Notes: generated by a model not told the origin, from the sequence alone. DNA of 64,000 nucleotides from Romanomermis culicivorax (GCA_963922205.1 CAWUHX010000305.1:1-64000); one strand, 5' to 3'; shown: positions 33,082 to 46,265, numbered from the stretch's first letter. Program-made: numbers and translations.

Positions 33082-33976
33082 GATTAGGGGTTTGATTTGA
33101 TTCAATGTTAAATGCATACATTGTGATTGGTATTATAGTATGTTTATGTCATCACATGATTTTAAAAAACATTTCAGACTGAACATCAATCAATTTATAA
33201 AGAGATCATTGAAAAAATATATATTCTGGCCATTCAGCCGGAATTATCAGTTTGCTTAATTGATACTGGTTATTAGAACTTGCAGAGTAGCCCTGCACGA
33301 GGCCATTAAAATGTACAAGACAGGTGCATTGGGAGATGAATGATGATTTTGGTAGAAGAATAACATTGAAATGGGTCAACAAGTCGGGACTAAATCATAA
33401 TGTCGGGACTAAATCATGACAAAATCATCGCTAAATGTAGGTGAACGACTTTCAAAGAGGTTTCAATTACATAGAATCTTCATTTATCCCCATTCCACAA
33501 CAAGAATAATCAGGTTAATAGAATATGAGTATAACTAGGAGAGGCCTTAGGCCTTTACACCCAAAACTACATTTAACTACCCAAGATGCATAGTTCGATT
33601 CCCACCAGAAACTATTTTTTTCAGAAGATGAGTTAACCAGAACATGTTCTAAACAGACATGTCTATCCATTTAGATTCATTCCCCTATACTATACTATAT
33701 TCATTGTGAAATGAGGAATGCAATGGTCGAAGTTTCCACAAGAGCAGCCTTACTGCAGATCAGGAGATCAATTTCAATAATCATTGCCTCATTTTTTAGT
33801 CAGAAATACGGCTTCAAAATCCTTGCACTGAAAGGGACCAGTCGAATTTCTCATTTTGCCTGATATGTTCACGCTAGATTTGTCGAAACATCATATTTAC
33901 TTTACTACACAAATAAATAAAAGTGATGGTACCACTTGTGTTCTAAGGCAAAATGGAAATACTTTTGATGGCAACA

Positions 33977-34224
33977 TATAATCTGTTTTTCTTGAAATGC
34001 TTCTGAATAATGAAAGCGGAAAGCAAGTAGTATTTCAGATTTTCACAATTTTTTGATAAACAATGTACCATATAGGACTAAAAATTTGTGCGCATACTGG
34101 CCTGACCTTTAACAATTTTTCAAGCGAAAAATTTTACGGTAAGAGCTCTATGTAAACGTTTTTATGACAGTACTGATTTGTGTCACTTTTCTATTTGGAA
34201 GCATCTTATCAAAAACAGACTATA
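33977..34224. mobile_element. TAGTCTG-family MITE, copy 6
   Basis: TATAATCTGTTTTTCTTGAAA to AAAAACAGACTATA, within duplicated block 1. The matching place in block 2 (about 51615) has no such sequence. Confidence 0.8.
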
Positions 34225-34377
34225 GTAGTGCCTATAAATTTAACTGGAAAAACGTTTTTCTGCCATGTCAAAATATATCTCAATGGCAAACTCATTTCAG
34301 ATAAGTACATGACCTGAAAACAGTAAAAAATAATTCAATATTTTTAATTTTTCTCTTTAGTAACGATAGATATGCTT

Positions 34378-34597
34378 CTAGTCTGTTTTTCTTGAAATGC
34401 TTCTAAATAATGAAAGTGGAAAGCAAGTAGTATTTCAGATTTTCTGACAAACAATTTATCATATAGGATTGGAAATTTATGAGCATACTGACCTAACCTT
34501 TAATATTTTTTCGAGTGAAAAATTTTAAACGATTTTTCTGGAGTGCCGATTTGTGTCACTTTTATATTTGGTAGCATTTTATAAAAAATAAACTATA
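34378..34597. mobile_element. TAGTCTG-family MITE, copy 7
   Basis: CTAGTCTGTTTTTCTTGAAA to AAAAAATAAACTATA, slightly shortened inside. It is absent from the corresponding position in block 2 (about 51750, GATAGATATCC). Confidence 0.8.
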
Positions 34598-34769
34598 GAT
34601 AGATTTTTGAATTTTTGGAAAGGGATTAAATTATGGTAACGATGCTGAAGAAATTTTTTCCAGAACAGCGGGATATACATTTGATAGTGGAAATATAGAA
34701 AATATCGAAAAAAACAAAGGAGCTGTTGAGTGAGTAAAGATGTTTGAAAACAGTACATTAGTTACATAA

Positions 34770-35530
34770 ATGTCACCTATACACAAGGACCTATTCATTA
34801 AAGAAGAATTTTTATTTAATGAATGAAATCTATAAATCGATCTTTACTGTAACAAAGATGAATTCTCTGTAAGGAAGGCCAGAATGAAAAATATAACAAC
34901 AAAAACAAATAGTGCCTTTATTCATAAAGAAAGTTGAAATGGCAGACAGTATCAACATGGTCTCAGAGGATCAATGTGTTTGAACACTTCAGCTAAGTAT
35001 CTTATATGTATATGTGTGATAACCGGTCTATACATAACTCCAAATCGTTGGTTGACACCTCTTAATTCTTTAATCTCGGGACCTTTACCGCGCATAATAG
35101 TTATAGCTTTAGTGGCAGCTGATGGGGCTAGAGGTAGTTATAAAAACGATCGATTCTACTCAATGAATTTTGGAATCAATGAAATAAAAATTACTAACGG
35201 CTCTATGGTAGTACCTTCAATGCTTCACATGTTGAATTTCAATGAGAATAAATATTTAGGCACATACGTTCAAATGTTTGACAGATTAGGCTTTAGCATT
35301 GACAATAAATGAAGTATGATTAGTCGTACAGACTTTCAATTGCACAAAACAATTTCTGTGTTTGAACTGATTGGTTATTCTGGAAATTAGTTAAAGATGG
35401 TAGTTCCAGTGTACAGATGGGTTTGGGATGGCGAAACTTAAAGATGCAATAGAAGTTATTATTTATGCTGAATTTGGCAATCTTGTAATGATTGACAAAA
35501 ATTGTGAAACTTTTACAAACTACATTTTTT
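34770..35530 (+). pseudogene. Polinton/adintovirus-like major capsid gene fragment, copy 1
   Basis: The best-preserved part (about 34974-35312) contains ISGPLPRIIVIAL, YKNDRFYSMNFGINEIKI and VVPSM, then a stop. A tail (35387-35530) follows with several stops. The order and motifs match what I remember of the C-terminal half of F54H12.2-like proteins, taken to be the double-jelly-roll major capsid protein of Maverick/Polinton elements and adintoviruses. The upstream part is eroded by frameshifts. It is a dead copy and no other Polinton gene (polymerase B, integrase, protease, ATPase) is seen nearby. Confidence 0.55.
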
Positions 35531-36078
35531 AATACGCACATTTTTTTTATTTTTGTATAATCTTGTATATATATTTTTTCGATAAAACGACAAAACATGT
35601 GTAAAAAATTTTGTTGCAACATCATACCTTGGAAATAAAATCCTGTTACAATTATTCTTTGGCGACTATGATTAATTTCGTGATAAAATTATCGTGCACT
35701 TGCAGAAATCTCGAATATGATATACTATTTTTACACATTCGATAATTTGTGCGGGTATAGGGTAAAAAATTTTAAAAATATAACTTCAGTATACCACTAA
35801 TATGGTATTAAATTCGAAGTATCAATGAATATATACTCAAATTGATAAACATCACAGTTATCTTCACCAAAATTTGGAAAAATCAACAAACTTTTAGTCT
35901 TAGCTTTTTTTGCCCCAATCGGCTAATGTTTCACTCATATATTTTTTCTACATTGTAAATGCCTGCATTCATAAATCTTTCGCTCCTTGGCCCACACTCC
36001 TTCCACGTTTTTGTTTGTTAAATGCTATTGCCCAGTGTTCACTCTAGTCAATTTGATATAAAAACATAGTAGTCGCGT

Positions 36079-36800
36079 TTCAATAAAAAAAAACAAAAAA
36101 TTATCGTGAGGATTTACGATTAAAATTGTTTTAATTGCAAAAATAATAAATTAATGAAATAAATTGAATAGAATGAAATGGATAAAATTATTAAGCAGTA
36201 AAAGCAGAACAAAAAACAAATAATAAAGGAATGAAAATTAAAACAATGTAATACAAAGTAGGTAAAAGTAGAACAAAAGTACACGATCTGAAAAGATTAA
36301 ACAAAAAGTGGCTCAAAATAAGAAGAATATAAAAGGAGATGAGTCAATAAAGGAAAAAATAAACAAAAAACATTCATGTAGATATGTTAATAATAAGCAA
36401 ACCATAATAAACAGTTGTAATCTCATGAGAATACATGCTATAAGGCCATAATGTCAGAAATTTGGCAATGCTGCCAAAAGGTGTGACAACCAGCATCCAC
36501 TAGATCGAAATGGAGGACCAAATGGGCATGCACCAAACCGTCTACCCCGCCCAATCTCCATTCTATAGATAAATTTTTTAAAGAGACTTCGCTGTTTATC
36601 GAGAATTGCTGTATTGAGTCTCGCTATTTTGAGTTTCACTCTTGTGTGTTTGGCTGAAAAGGGGTGAAACTTTCAAAATAGCGTCTAGGTAACAGGGTGG
36701 TCATACCAACTCCTCTCCTGCAATAATCGACCCACAATCAGACAATTTCCCTATTATCATTATCAAGAACTATTACTAACGGATAAAAGTAAGCAAAAAC
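36079..36800. other. AT-rich intergenic stretch
   Basis: Runs of (A/T)-rich sequence; no gene is supported. Positions 36451-36720 are less AT-rich and may be part of an unrecognised repeat or the 5' portion of the gypsy remnant. Confidence 0.35.
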
Positions 36801-36821
36801 GAAGTTATTGGGAAAATTGCA

Positions 36822-38916
36822 ATGCTCGTGCACGATGTCATTACCCCTAAAGCTTCTGCACCTATTCAACTGGGTTATTATGAAATTTTTCGATATTATG
36901 TTGAAAAAATGGTTGCCAAAGCAAGCCTGGATCAAATTCAGAAAAGTAAGTTGCACCAATTCCTACTTGCTTACCATCCGGCCTTCAGCTTAGAAGGTGA
37001 TCCTCCTACCCTAACACATTTAGTCCAGCACACCATCGACACTGGTGATGCTAGACCAGTCACCAAACACTACTATGGAGCCCCCATCCAGCAATACCAC
37101 ATTGTGAGGGAACATATTCAAGATATGTTAAACAAGCAGGTAATTGAGCCCATCCAGTTCCCATGGTCTGCTCCCCCATTTTTAGTGTCTAAGAAAGATG
37201 AATCTTGGCATCCAGTGGTAGATTTCAGAGGTATCAATGATGTCACCCAGGATGATAAGTATCTTCTCCCAAGGATGGACGACTATCTGGACAGCTTGGG
37301 AGGGGCTAGGTACTTTATGACTCTCAACATGAGAAGTGGATACTGGCAAGTCCCAATGGCGCCAGATTCCCATGAAAAAACTGCGTCATTTCACAAGACG
37401 GATGTTACCAGTTTACAGTAATACCTACTTCATTTAATTTTTCAGTGGAGTATGTTCCAAGCAAAGAAAACACCTTCACTGACTTTTTGATTACAAAATA
37501 TGAAACTGGCAAGACCACCACCAATGAACCAACTACTTTGAAGTTGATATCCTAAGACAAAAATTTGAATATTGTCAAAACCAGAGCCTAAGCAAGGCAC
37601 ATAATGGTTCAACAGCCATAAATTAACCTGCAGGCTCCTGAAGTGCCAGAAGAAGAGAAAATTGTTGATCCACCAATTTACTCATCTGAAACCCTTGACC
37701 TTTTTCACAGCAACAAATTATTGATGGACAACAAAAGGACCAAACTTTGATAAAAAGTGGAGAATCAGGTAAAAGGTTTTTACTTCCTTTATAATGTGAT
37801 TCATAGAGAAGGTGCAAAAGGGGAAATGGACCGAATTGTCCTTCCTCAAACCTTACAAAAAATTGCCCTTTATTGTTTTCATGTGTCTAAGTTGTTTGGT
37901 CACCAAGGTATTAACAAAATTACACTCTTGGTCAAAAAATATTTCTGGTGGCTAGGCATAGAACAAGACATCCAAAATTGGGTTAAATCTTAAGATATTT
38001 GTCAAAAAACCACAAAGGACTGCCAGCCACCACTGCCATTCTGCCTGATTCAGCCCACGGCACCATTTGATATCATGGACTCAGATATCATGAATATCTC
38101 CAATGTGTTGAAAAAATGCCATATTGTGTAATTCTTTTTCAAGGTTACTCTACAAAGTACATAGAAGAACTCCTTATTCCGGACACCAGTGCTGACAGTA
38201 TAGTCAACACTGTAACATTAGTTGTGTGTAGATACAGCACTCCAAAACAACTTTTGAGTGACTGTGGGTCAGGTTACACATCTAAAATGTTAGGAGAAGC
38301 ATGTGTCCTACTGAAGGTTAGAAAAATCCAAACCACCACATATCACCCACAATGTAACGGCATGGTTGAACACTTCAACCGCACTTTAATTGACCACTTA
38401 TGTAAACTTGCTTATAATATCACTGATGACTGGCCAAAATTTTTGGATCTCGCATTATTTTCCTACCAAGCCACACCTCACAAAACAAGAAAGAAAAGCC
38501 CACATAGTCTTCTTTTTGGCACTGAGCTGCTGTTAGGGCTGGATGTCACTGCAGTTGCAAATAGACTGTTTTTAAACAATTTTGAGACCTATCAGTACCT
38601 ACTATTTGAAAATCTAACTTCCATTCACAATGAAGTCCTAAAAGAGTTGCATACATCCGAAGCTGCATCAAAAAAGCTACTTGATGAAAAGGCTCTTGCT
38701 CGCAATTACACTGTAGAAGATTTCATATTATTACATTGTGAAAAGAGGAAAAGTAAAACACATTTTTACTGGAGTGGACCTTTCATTGTGATACTAGATG
38801 ATAAGCAAGATAAAAACAAGATAACTATTGCAGATGTTGAAAATGTTTTGAATTCCCGCCTCATTGAAATTTTCAGGGTCAAACTGTACATCAAATGCTC
38901 TACTGTATTACAGTAA
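36822..38916 (+). pseudogene. Degenerate Ty3/gypsy pol (RT, RNase H end, integrase)
   Basis: 36822-37421 encodes the start of a reverse transcriptase: IDTGDARPV, the IEPIQFPWSAPPFLV segment, VVDFRGIND and SGYWQVPM, clearly related to element 1's pol but diverged. At about 37421-37450 it jumps to the end of RNase H (VEYVPSKEN), so the RT palm with the YxDD motif and most of RNase H are deleted. 37757-37993 holds the integrase zinc-finger region (HQGINKITLLVKKYFWW), broken by a stop. 38116-38916 holds the integrase core, with LLSDCGSGY (second catalytic D), HPQCNGMVEHFN (catalytic E) and a GPF module (WSGPFIV). The first catalytic Asp region near 38080 is out of frame. An inactive remnant; I could not define LTRs. 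Confidence 0.85.
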
Positions 38917-40150
38917 CCCATTTATTGATTTTGTTGAAGCATCCATTCTATTGCCCTACTCTCTATGTTATTCTGTCATCATTTTTTTCAAAATTTGCCT
39001 GCCCGGAGACATATGGATTCATGTTTGTTTTGTTTTTCATTTTTATTTTTGTCCATGTGCACCATAGTTATGACATTTTTTGCTGTTGGTTCTATTGTAT
39101 TTGTCCAGTGCCACCAGCTATTTCACTAAGTGACTTTCATCGAGTCAACCCATATTCATGATTCAAAATTTTCAGTTTTTGTAAGTAGTTTGTTTTTGCA
39201 TTTATCCTGTGCTCATTTTGTGTATATTTTGAAACACATCACTCATCAACACTATTTCCATTCCCAACCAAAAATTATAATTTAATTCAAACATCAAACT
39301 TACAAATTTTCAAAATTTTCCTGATTTCAAAAATATTTCTAATTTTCATTTCTCACATTCTCCAACTTCTAAAAGTTGATGATGATGCCTTAGCATGAGT
39401 AGCACACTGACACTGTTCTGCAGCAGTCATCACCAATAACTTTATGACAGCCCTTCAATGACCAATCACAACCAAATCCATCAGTCATCATTATTTTCAT
39501 TACAATTGGTAGGTGTGCCATATTTTGTAGATGCCAACCTAAATCAATGCAAGGCTAGCCAAATTATATTTCCCTAACTTTTACAAATCTCAAATTCTCA
39601 AAGTTACCCCCTTTTCATTCTCCTAGTACCCTCACATTTGATCAAGTATTGAAATTCCTCTTCTGTATATTATTTTCGGGTATATTTCTCGAACTGTTTG
39701 CAGAGTTACATGTTTTTGATTGTGAAAACTTTTTTTACTTTGAATTAAATGAGGACATGTGTTGTGACCTCATTTGTGGTGCTTGTAGAGGTTTCATACC
39801 TCATGTTTATCCACTCACATTTAACCTCCTTTCTCACCTCCACACTCCTCCTTTACTTATTTTATTGTGCTTTAAAAGTTAACCATGGAAAGCTAGCCCA
39901 ATTGTTGTATGTTGATTCATATTTTGATGGCTCATTACAACAATAACCAACTACAGTCACTATTTCTTTCATGAATGACTGCATCCAACATCATTATTCA
40001 GCATTTATGACAAAAAAAATTGTGCAAAACTCCTGCAGCTGCCTATAATTCATGAGATGGGGGCCAAATGATGTCATGTGTCACACAGCACTTTGTCCGT
40101 GAACTGAACAATTGATCCTGCACAATAAAAACACCCTGGAGATTTTTTTT
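38917..40150. other. Stretch downstream of the gypsy remnant
   Basis: AT-rich with many CATT/TCATCA runs. It may include the lost 3' part of the gypsy remnant, but no LTR pair is recognised. Short frames, some hydrophobic, have no recognisable motif. Confidence 0.35.
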
Positions 40151-43100
40151 GGGTCAATTTTATTTTTTTTTCAAAATGAGGTATGTACACACAGGCGAGA
40201 AGAAACGAACTAGATGTCACTTTTTTAACGCAAAAGGGAAAAGAGAGGAGCAGTTGAACACTGCCCCATTCAAAGTGCTTAGTTCTAATGTTTAAGTAAA
40301 AATACAAAATTTAAGTTATAAAGGAAACGGAATTGTGGTAGCTTTTATCTTCTGATTATTTTTCATAAATTTTGGGTCTCACCCTTCACACTTGATCCAC
40401 TGTTCAATTATCTTATATGATTTCAAAGTGACGTTGCTTGCTTTCCAAATCCTTAATTGACTGCTTAAAATATTCTTCAGAGCTTCTGGGCTTGGGAGTG
40501 TCTTTGATAGTTGAGTTTCGTACGAAAAAAACTTTGCTTGAATTAGTAATAAGTTCGCTGCTTGCAGGTAATCTTTGTTTTCATTCCCAGACTAGCCTAA
40601 TATGATAGTTTCTTGAGTAATTATTATAAAAGTAGTGTTATCACTTGACAGCATTGCTTGGAATCCATTCCAAAAAATTTTTGATACAGGGCATTTTAAG
40701 AACACATGTAGAATATCATCATTTGGCTCATCACAGAAGTAACACGGGCTCGCCTCTTTTATTTTGTATTTTTCCATCAAATGTCCAGTAATTAGTATGT
40801 GGTGTAAAATTTTAAATTGAAATTGTTTGTTTGTTTCCCACTATCAACTTATTTAAAATGTTCCATGCCTCCTGGAAAATATCATCTGTGTTAATGTTTA
40901 ATCGTTGCCTCCAAAAAATTTCTCCCGGTAGAGTGCATGCCCTATTCTAAAGCATGCTACTTTTTACATTCCTCATTTCCTTGAGATTCATTATTTGGGG
41001 TGCAAAGTCATTGACCTTCATTTTTTTCTTGGAATGTCCTTTCATGATTGCTCTCCATTGTTTTGGGATTGAATAAATTAATTTTAAGTAGTCATTCCAG
41101 TTTATTTTACATCCTTCATTTTTTATGTCCTCAAATTTTTTGATGTTCCAATCATTGTCAAACTATTGGAAGATGTTATTGAATTCAGTTTGCTCTAAAT
41201 CTGGAAAGTATAGAGCTTTTTTGTACTAATTAGGTGTCTGTTATTGTTGATTTTTTGTATGATCACTTGCATTGGACTAGTAATATCATATACACAGCTC
41301 AAGAGAATGTACCTTACAGCCCCTAAACTTTGGACATAGAAAAGACTAAGTGTGAAATTTAGTGTTTGGCAGGAGAAATTACATTGCACTATACCCTTGA
41401 TCCATCCAAGTTTGTCTAGGGGGTGAATACCAATTTTACACCATTTCCCATTTGAGTTTATGAGTCAGAGAAGCCATTTTGCTTTCAGAGATGTTGCTAT
41501 AATTTCCATATTGGGTATTTTTAAACCACCCTTAGAGTGTTTTTTGTATCATCACATTAGCCTTAATTTTTGATGTTTTACTATTCCAAAGAAACTTACA
41601 TAGTAATTTGCTTGTTTTTCTATGAAGCTTTGGTTGACCTCCAAGTTGATAAAGCTGTAGATTAAATTTGAGGATATCAAGTAATTTCATATTATAACTT
41701 TGCCATAGAAGGTCAACCCTCTTAATTGCCACTTTTCACACTCTTTCTGGCATTTTTCAAGTTTTTCCTCAAAGTTTTTATTGTTTATCAATTCCTTGTC
41801 ATAGGAAAAGTAAATACCAAGAATCTTAACTGTATCCACTATTTTGCAGTTCATTAACCTTTCTTTCTTTGATTTATAACTACCAAGACTTAAAATCTGT
41901 GTTTTTTCAAGTTTATTTTCAAGCCAGATGCACTAGAGAAAGAGTCCATCACTTCTAAGGCATTTTCTCAAAGCCATGTTTGTCTTTTGCAAGAATGATT
42001 GTGTCATCTGCATACATAGATATTTTGTTAATCTGATCTGCAACTTTTAGACCTTTACATGTGTCTGATTGTCTCAAAGCTATTGCCATGTATTTCATTG
42101 CACAGGTAAATAAGTATGGAGAAATCGGGCATCTCTGTTGCACTCCTCTTAATAGTTTGAATCTATTTGTGCCGTATCCTGAATTGAGAACAACTGCTTC
42201 TGCCCCATTGTATAGTGTTTGTATCCAGTTACAAAATTTTGATCGAAAGTTGAAAGATTCTAAGGCTTTCAGCATAAAATTTCGGTCCAATGAATCAAAA
42301 GCTTTTTCAATATCGAGTTATGAAGGTATCCTTTTTTTCCTCAAAATATTGAATAAGATCAAGGTACCTTATATTTTCAAGAATGTATCTTGTAGGCACA
42401 AATCCTTTTTGATCCTCATGTATTATATATTTTATATGACTTTTTATCCTGCTTGCTAATGCCTTTGCTAGAATCTTATAGTCTACATTTATTAAAGAGA
42501 TAGGGCACCAGTTGGACAAGTCCACAGGGTCCTTCTTGTGAAGTTGACATTTGACCACATTTGAGACAATCGTTTAAGCATCTGGTTAAGGGTTTATCTA
42601 TCAGATCCCAAAATTTTTTGTAATATTCTGCAGTCAGACCATCATCAACTGGGGACTTGCCATTTTTTAGAACAGAGTTGTTTTATACTCCTTGCTAGTC
42701 AGTTTTTTTCTAGTGCTTTGTTTTGACTATCAGAGATTTTTGGCAATGTCTCTTGTTTTAGGTTCCTGAAAAAATTTTCTTGTTTGCTTGCCATAATGTC
42801 ACTATTCTGGTTGTACAGTTTACTGTAGAAATCATAAATATTGTGTAGAATCTCAGTTCTTTCTTCTATCAATCTTCTATCTTTATTTATCAGGCTAGAA
42901 ATGCACTTTTTATTATAGTTTCTGTTTTCTAGATTGCAAAAATACTTTGAGGGCTTTTTCCTTCTACATTCCACTTCATTTCTGATTTTTCTATGGAAAA
43001 TTTGGCTCTTTTTTCTCCTTTTACATTCAATTCTGTTTTTAACTCATTCTGTCTTGTGCTTGCGTTAGGAATTTCCATACTATCCATTTTTTCCTCTAAA

Positions 43101-43201
43101 GTCTGAAGTTCGTTTCTCAGATGAGATTTCCAGTCTTTTCTTGTTCTTACTGTTTCTTTGCAATATGTGATCATGTCACTTTTTATTTTATACTTAATGT
43201 A
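40150..43201 (-). pseudogene. Non-LTR retrotransposon, 3' part (reverse transcriptase and C-terminal finger), split by a MULE
   Basis: Read on the minus strand. 43174-42699 is the linker before the RT. 42558-42307 has RT blocks (NWCPISLINVDYKILAKAL, IHEDQKGFVP). After a frameshift near 42310, 42290-41955 has LLRGVQQRCPISPYLF and the catalytic SMYADDTIIL. 41732-41532 has KRVDLLWQS and GGQPKL. 40780-40592 has a zinc-knuckle-like C-terminus (CYFCDEPNDDILHVFLKC). The motif wording is that of the L1/Tx1 group. Multiple frameshifts and stops make it dead. The 3' end is placed by an A-rich run (minus GAAAAAAAAATAAAATT) near 40153-40175. The 5' part continues at 46266. Confidence 0.75.
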
Positions 43202-43210
43202 GTCTCAGGT
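43202..43210. repeat. Target duplication of the MULE, left
   Basis: GTCTCAGGT, identical to 46257-46265. Nine bp is in the normal range for Mutator-like elements. Confidence 0.8.
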
Positions 43211-46200
43211 GATCGTGCCCCAACTCCGCCACCGTCCCAACACTGCCACCATACCAACTCCGCCACCGTCCCAACTCCACCACTGTCCCAACTCCGCTAC
43301 TTTCTTGTCCTAACTTTCCCAATCTTTCAAAAAGTTTGTTTTTTGTAACAAAGTTTTTTTGTAACTTAACAACATGACATTGCTAATTCATAGGATGGCA
43401 AAAACTGATATTAACATTAAAGCAATAAATACATGGTATATCTATATAATCTTTGTTTGTATAGTCGTACTTAACTATAGAAATGGTTTTACCAAAATAA
43501 CCAAAATAAAACAAGGAGTGTGAGACCAGAATTTACTTCATTAGCATATTACCAAAATAACTGTGTGCTTTGCACATTAAAATACAAATATATGTGTCTG
43601 TTTCCATTTCTTGTTGTAAATTGATTCGAATTTGCATAATCAAATCATGGGTGACTTTGGTCTTTTATGAATCAGGAATTAAAGAGTAATTTAGTGATAA
43701 TTGTGGTGCATAATGAACTGGCTTTGTATTTTCTGTTCCTGAAGAAAAGTTCTAAACATTTGTCAAACAATGAAACATCACATTATTATGTATGCATGTT
43801 CTGCTCTGAAGATGGAAATGCTGGATCAGTGAGAACTACTGTTCCAAATGGAAGATTAATATCGGATCCTTTTATTGGACATTTGCCAGTTTGTGTTCTG
43901 AAATCGAAAAGTGCAATCAAGGGCTTAAAACTAACACGAGAGGCTAAATGAAGATGTTCAAGTGAAGGGGTAGCCCCATTACGGTGAGATACAAATTTTG
44001 ATGAATCATATCATATATTTAATAATATAATAGAAAAATGGAGGACTTCTAAATATTTCTGTGAAAAATATGACTGGGAAGTATTTTATCAAATTATCGG
44101 GTCACAATATCATTTAGCCACTTGCTTGTGAGTAGTATTTTGATGTAATTGGAAGTTTCTAAACCTTATAGGGCTTTTCGGGAAAGTTTGGCACAAATTC
44201 TGAATAAGATTTCCTTGGATCAACAGTTGCAGGAAAATGTCAAATTGGAAGTTGGGTCTTACAAAAAGCATCGCTCAGTACTTTATAGGTATATCTTTTC
44301 TCTGTTATCAATAGATTAAATAAATTATTGTTTACACTCATGTTTTTTAAAATCCTTGTTCAGGCAATTGAAAAAACGCCTGCTTCCAATTCCTGATCAT
44401 AATAATCTTCCTCAGGAGTATCAACTTACACTACACAGGCAAATAGCCTTTGCTATCAATGATCATTCTGCCATTGCGAATGAGCATTTTCTGCTTCTAC
44501 AGGCCGACAATTTTCTAGTTTTTTGCATGGATTTGGATCTCAAAATGCTACATCAATCTGAGTATTGAATAATAGATGGAACTTTTGAGATGTGCCCCCT
44601 GCCTTTTATGCAGCTTTACACAATCCATGGTTTTAAAAATGGTGAAGGTGAACAAAATTTTTCAATAAAATTCCTTCTTCCACAACTCCCACTATATAGA
44701 TTAGTGATGTGCCTGAGAAAAAATTTTGTATCCGGATATTTGATTTTTTGAACCTTCATATATCCGGATATAGAGATTCGGAGAATGTATTATAATCATA
44801 ACATGTATATGTTTGTATAATGGCTATACTTAAAACATGGGCAACATTTGTATTAATATATTTAGGCATACTTTTAGCTGAAACCAAACAAATTTTTTTC
44901 CTCATTTTAGAAACTGATTCAATATTTTAGGAGTGCCCCTATGTCATGCACTGCTGCCTTCCAAACAACGTGTTGTGTACAACCAGTTATTCAATTGTCT
45001 GATAGAAGCGTTGATGTTGCGCTTCTGTGGGATCGGAGCGTTGCATACAATCATAATGGATTTTGAAACTGCTGCACATCAAGCCGTATGCAACTCATTT
45101 CCAGCAAACTTTCAACTTCGAGGATGTTTGTTCCATTTCGGGCAATGTTTGATCGGATGGCTGCAAGCTAACGGATTGAAACCTACATATGAAAATGAGC
45201 AGGGGGAATTGAAATAATGGATTCATCTTGTGAAATCGTGCACATTGCTACCACCACATTTGGTTCTTTATGTGTGAAATAATTGGCTGCAAAATCCTCC
45301 CATTTATGATGATCCAATGGTGCAACAAAAAATACGGGAATTTGCCACTTACTTTCAGGTATTTCTCCCGAAATGCTTCAACGCCTACGTCAAATCAAAA
45401 ACTATGATTAATTTAAGAATACATGGATCCATGGCCATTTCGACGTTCAGGTGTGGAATCAATTCAACAATGTATGGGTTGGAGGTCAATTTTTAGTGGG
45501 CCATCTTGGGCCAAGAACAACTAACCACGCAGAGGGCTGGCACATCAAGTTAAACAGCAATTTTGGTCATCCCCACCCTGCTTTGAATACGTTTCTTCAC
45601 TGGCTCCAGCAAACCAATCACATGACCCAGGTAAATATATGCATCTATACATTTTCAGAATACACTTTACCACTGTGAAGGTTCTCTTTGTCCTCCTCTT
45701 GTTTATTTTTCTCCTTTTCCTCCTTCATCCTGCCCCCTGCTTCAGAAATTTTTTCTTGCAGATGTATGCTTATAACTATAACTTATATTTGTATTTAGTG
45801 GTTATTTTAAGATTTGACTGAGACAGTTGGCAAATGGTGCTTTGCCTCATCAATGGGATCCACACTACCTGTAGGTTGACGAAAGTATTTGGCGTGCAAA
45901 GGCATTCTTTCAAAATGAAATTGTTGGATTGAATGGGAACAATTTAATGGACAGAATAACAGATTATTTGCATCATTTAGTGCATCTATTGGGTTAATGT
46001 TGAAATTCGCATTCGGAATATGAATAAATATCATACATTGACATGGAAAAATTATCACTTATATCTTAAAATATTGTTCATTCATAGATCTGATAAGCAC
46101 ATTTGGTTAAGTATAACGTGTTACAAAAAATAAACTTTTTGAAAGATTGCCAAAGTTGGGACAAGAAAATGGTGGAGTTGGGTCAGTGGCGGAGTTGGTA

Positions 46201-46256
46201 CGGTGGCGGAGTTGGGATGGTGGCGGTGTTGACAGTGGCGGCGTTGGGACGGTACC
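43211..46256 (+). mobile_element. Mutator-like (MULE) DNA transposon, 3046 bp
   Basis: Terminal inverted repeats of about 135 bp made of CCAACTCCGCCACCGT-type minisatellite units, ending inward in CAATCTTTCAAAAAGTTT, stand at 43211-43345 and 46122-46256. A 9-bp target duplication (GTCTCAGGT) flanks them. Inside, on the plus strand, is an eroded MULE transposase gene with introns. The element landed in a non-LTR retrotransposon, which resumes on either side. Confidence 0.85.
43667..45640 (+). pseudogene. MULE transposase gene, broken
   Basis: 43667-43951 has a FLYWCH-like Cys/His module (YYVCMFCSE ... GHLPV). 44356-44568, after an apparent intron (GTATAT...TTCAG), leads into a segment with DGTFEMCPLPFMQLYTIHG near 44574-44630, the first catalytic Asp of MULE transposases. 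44933-45217 has the second (IIMDFETAAHQAV) and GCLFHFGQCLIGWLQ. 45451-45640 has RTTNHAEGWHIKLN and HPALNTFLHWLQ from the C-terminal part. Stops within blocks (for example after EYE... near 44568 and at 45216) show decay. The intron at 44690-44930 is A/T-rich. Confidence 0.75.
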
Positions 46257-46265
46257 GTCTCAGGT
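46257..46265. repeat. Target duplication of the MULE, right
   Basis: GTCTCAGGT, identical to 43202-43210. Confidence 0.8.

Larger units (their letters stand above)
32078..36078. repeat. Duplicated block, copy 1
   Basis: About 4 kb resembling 49754-53816 along its whole length, from ATGCAAAAATTTAGAGC to AAAACATAGTAGTCGC. It carries a PAN gene on the minus strand and capsid-gene fragments on the plus strand. Two MITEs are present here but not in copy 2. Confidence 0.85.

Noticed and set aside
33582-33606. tRNA-like T-arm (TAGTTCGATTCCCACC)
   Set aside because: No matching A box, acceptor stem or anticodon arm at the right distance. The diverged copy in block 2 (51251-51275) destroys the motif.
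32078-36078. Complete Polinton/Maverick element
   Set aside because: Only capsid-like fragments are seen; no polymerase B, integrase, protease or packaging ATPase and no long terminal repeats were found.
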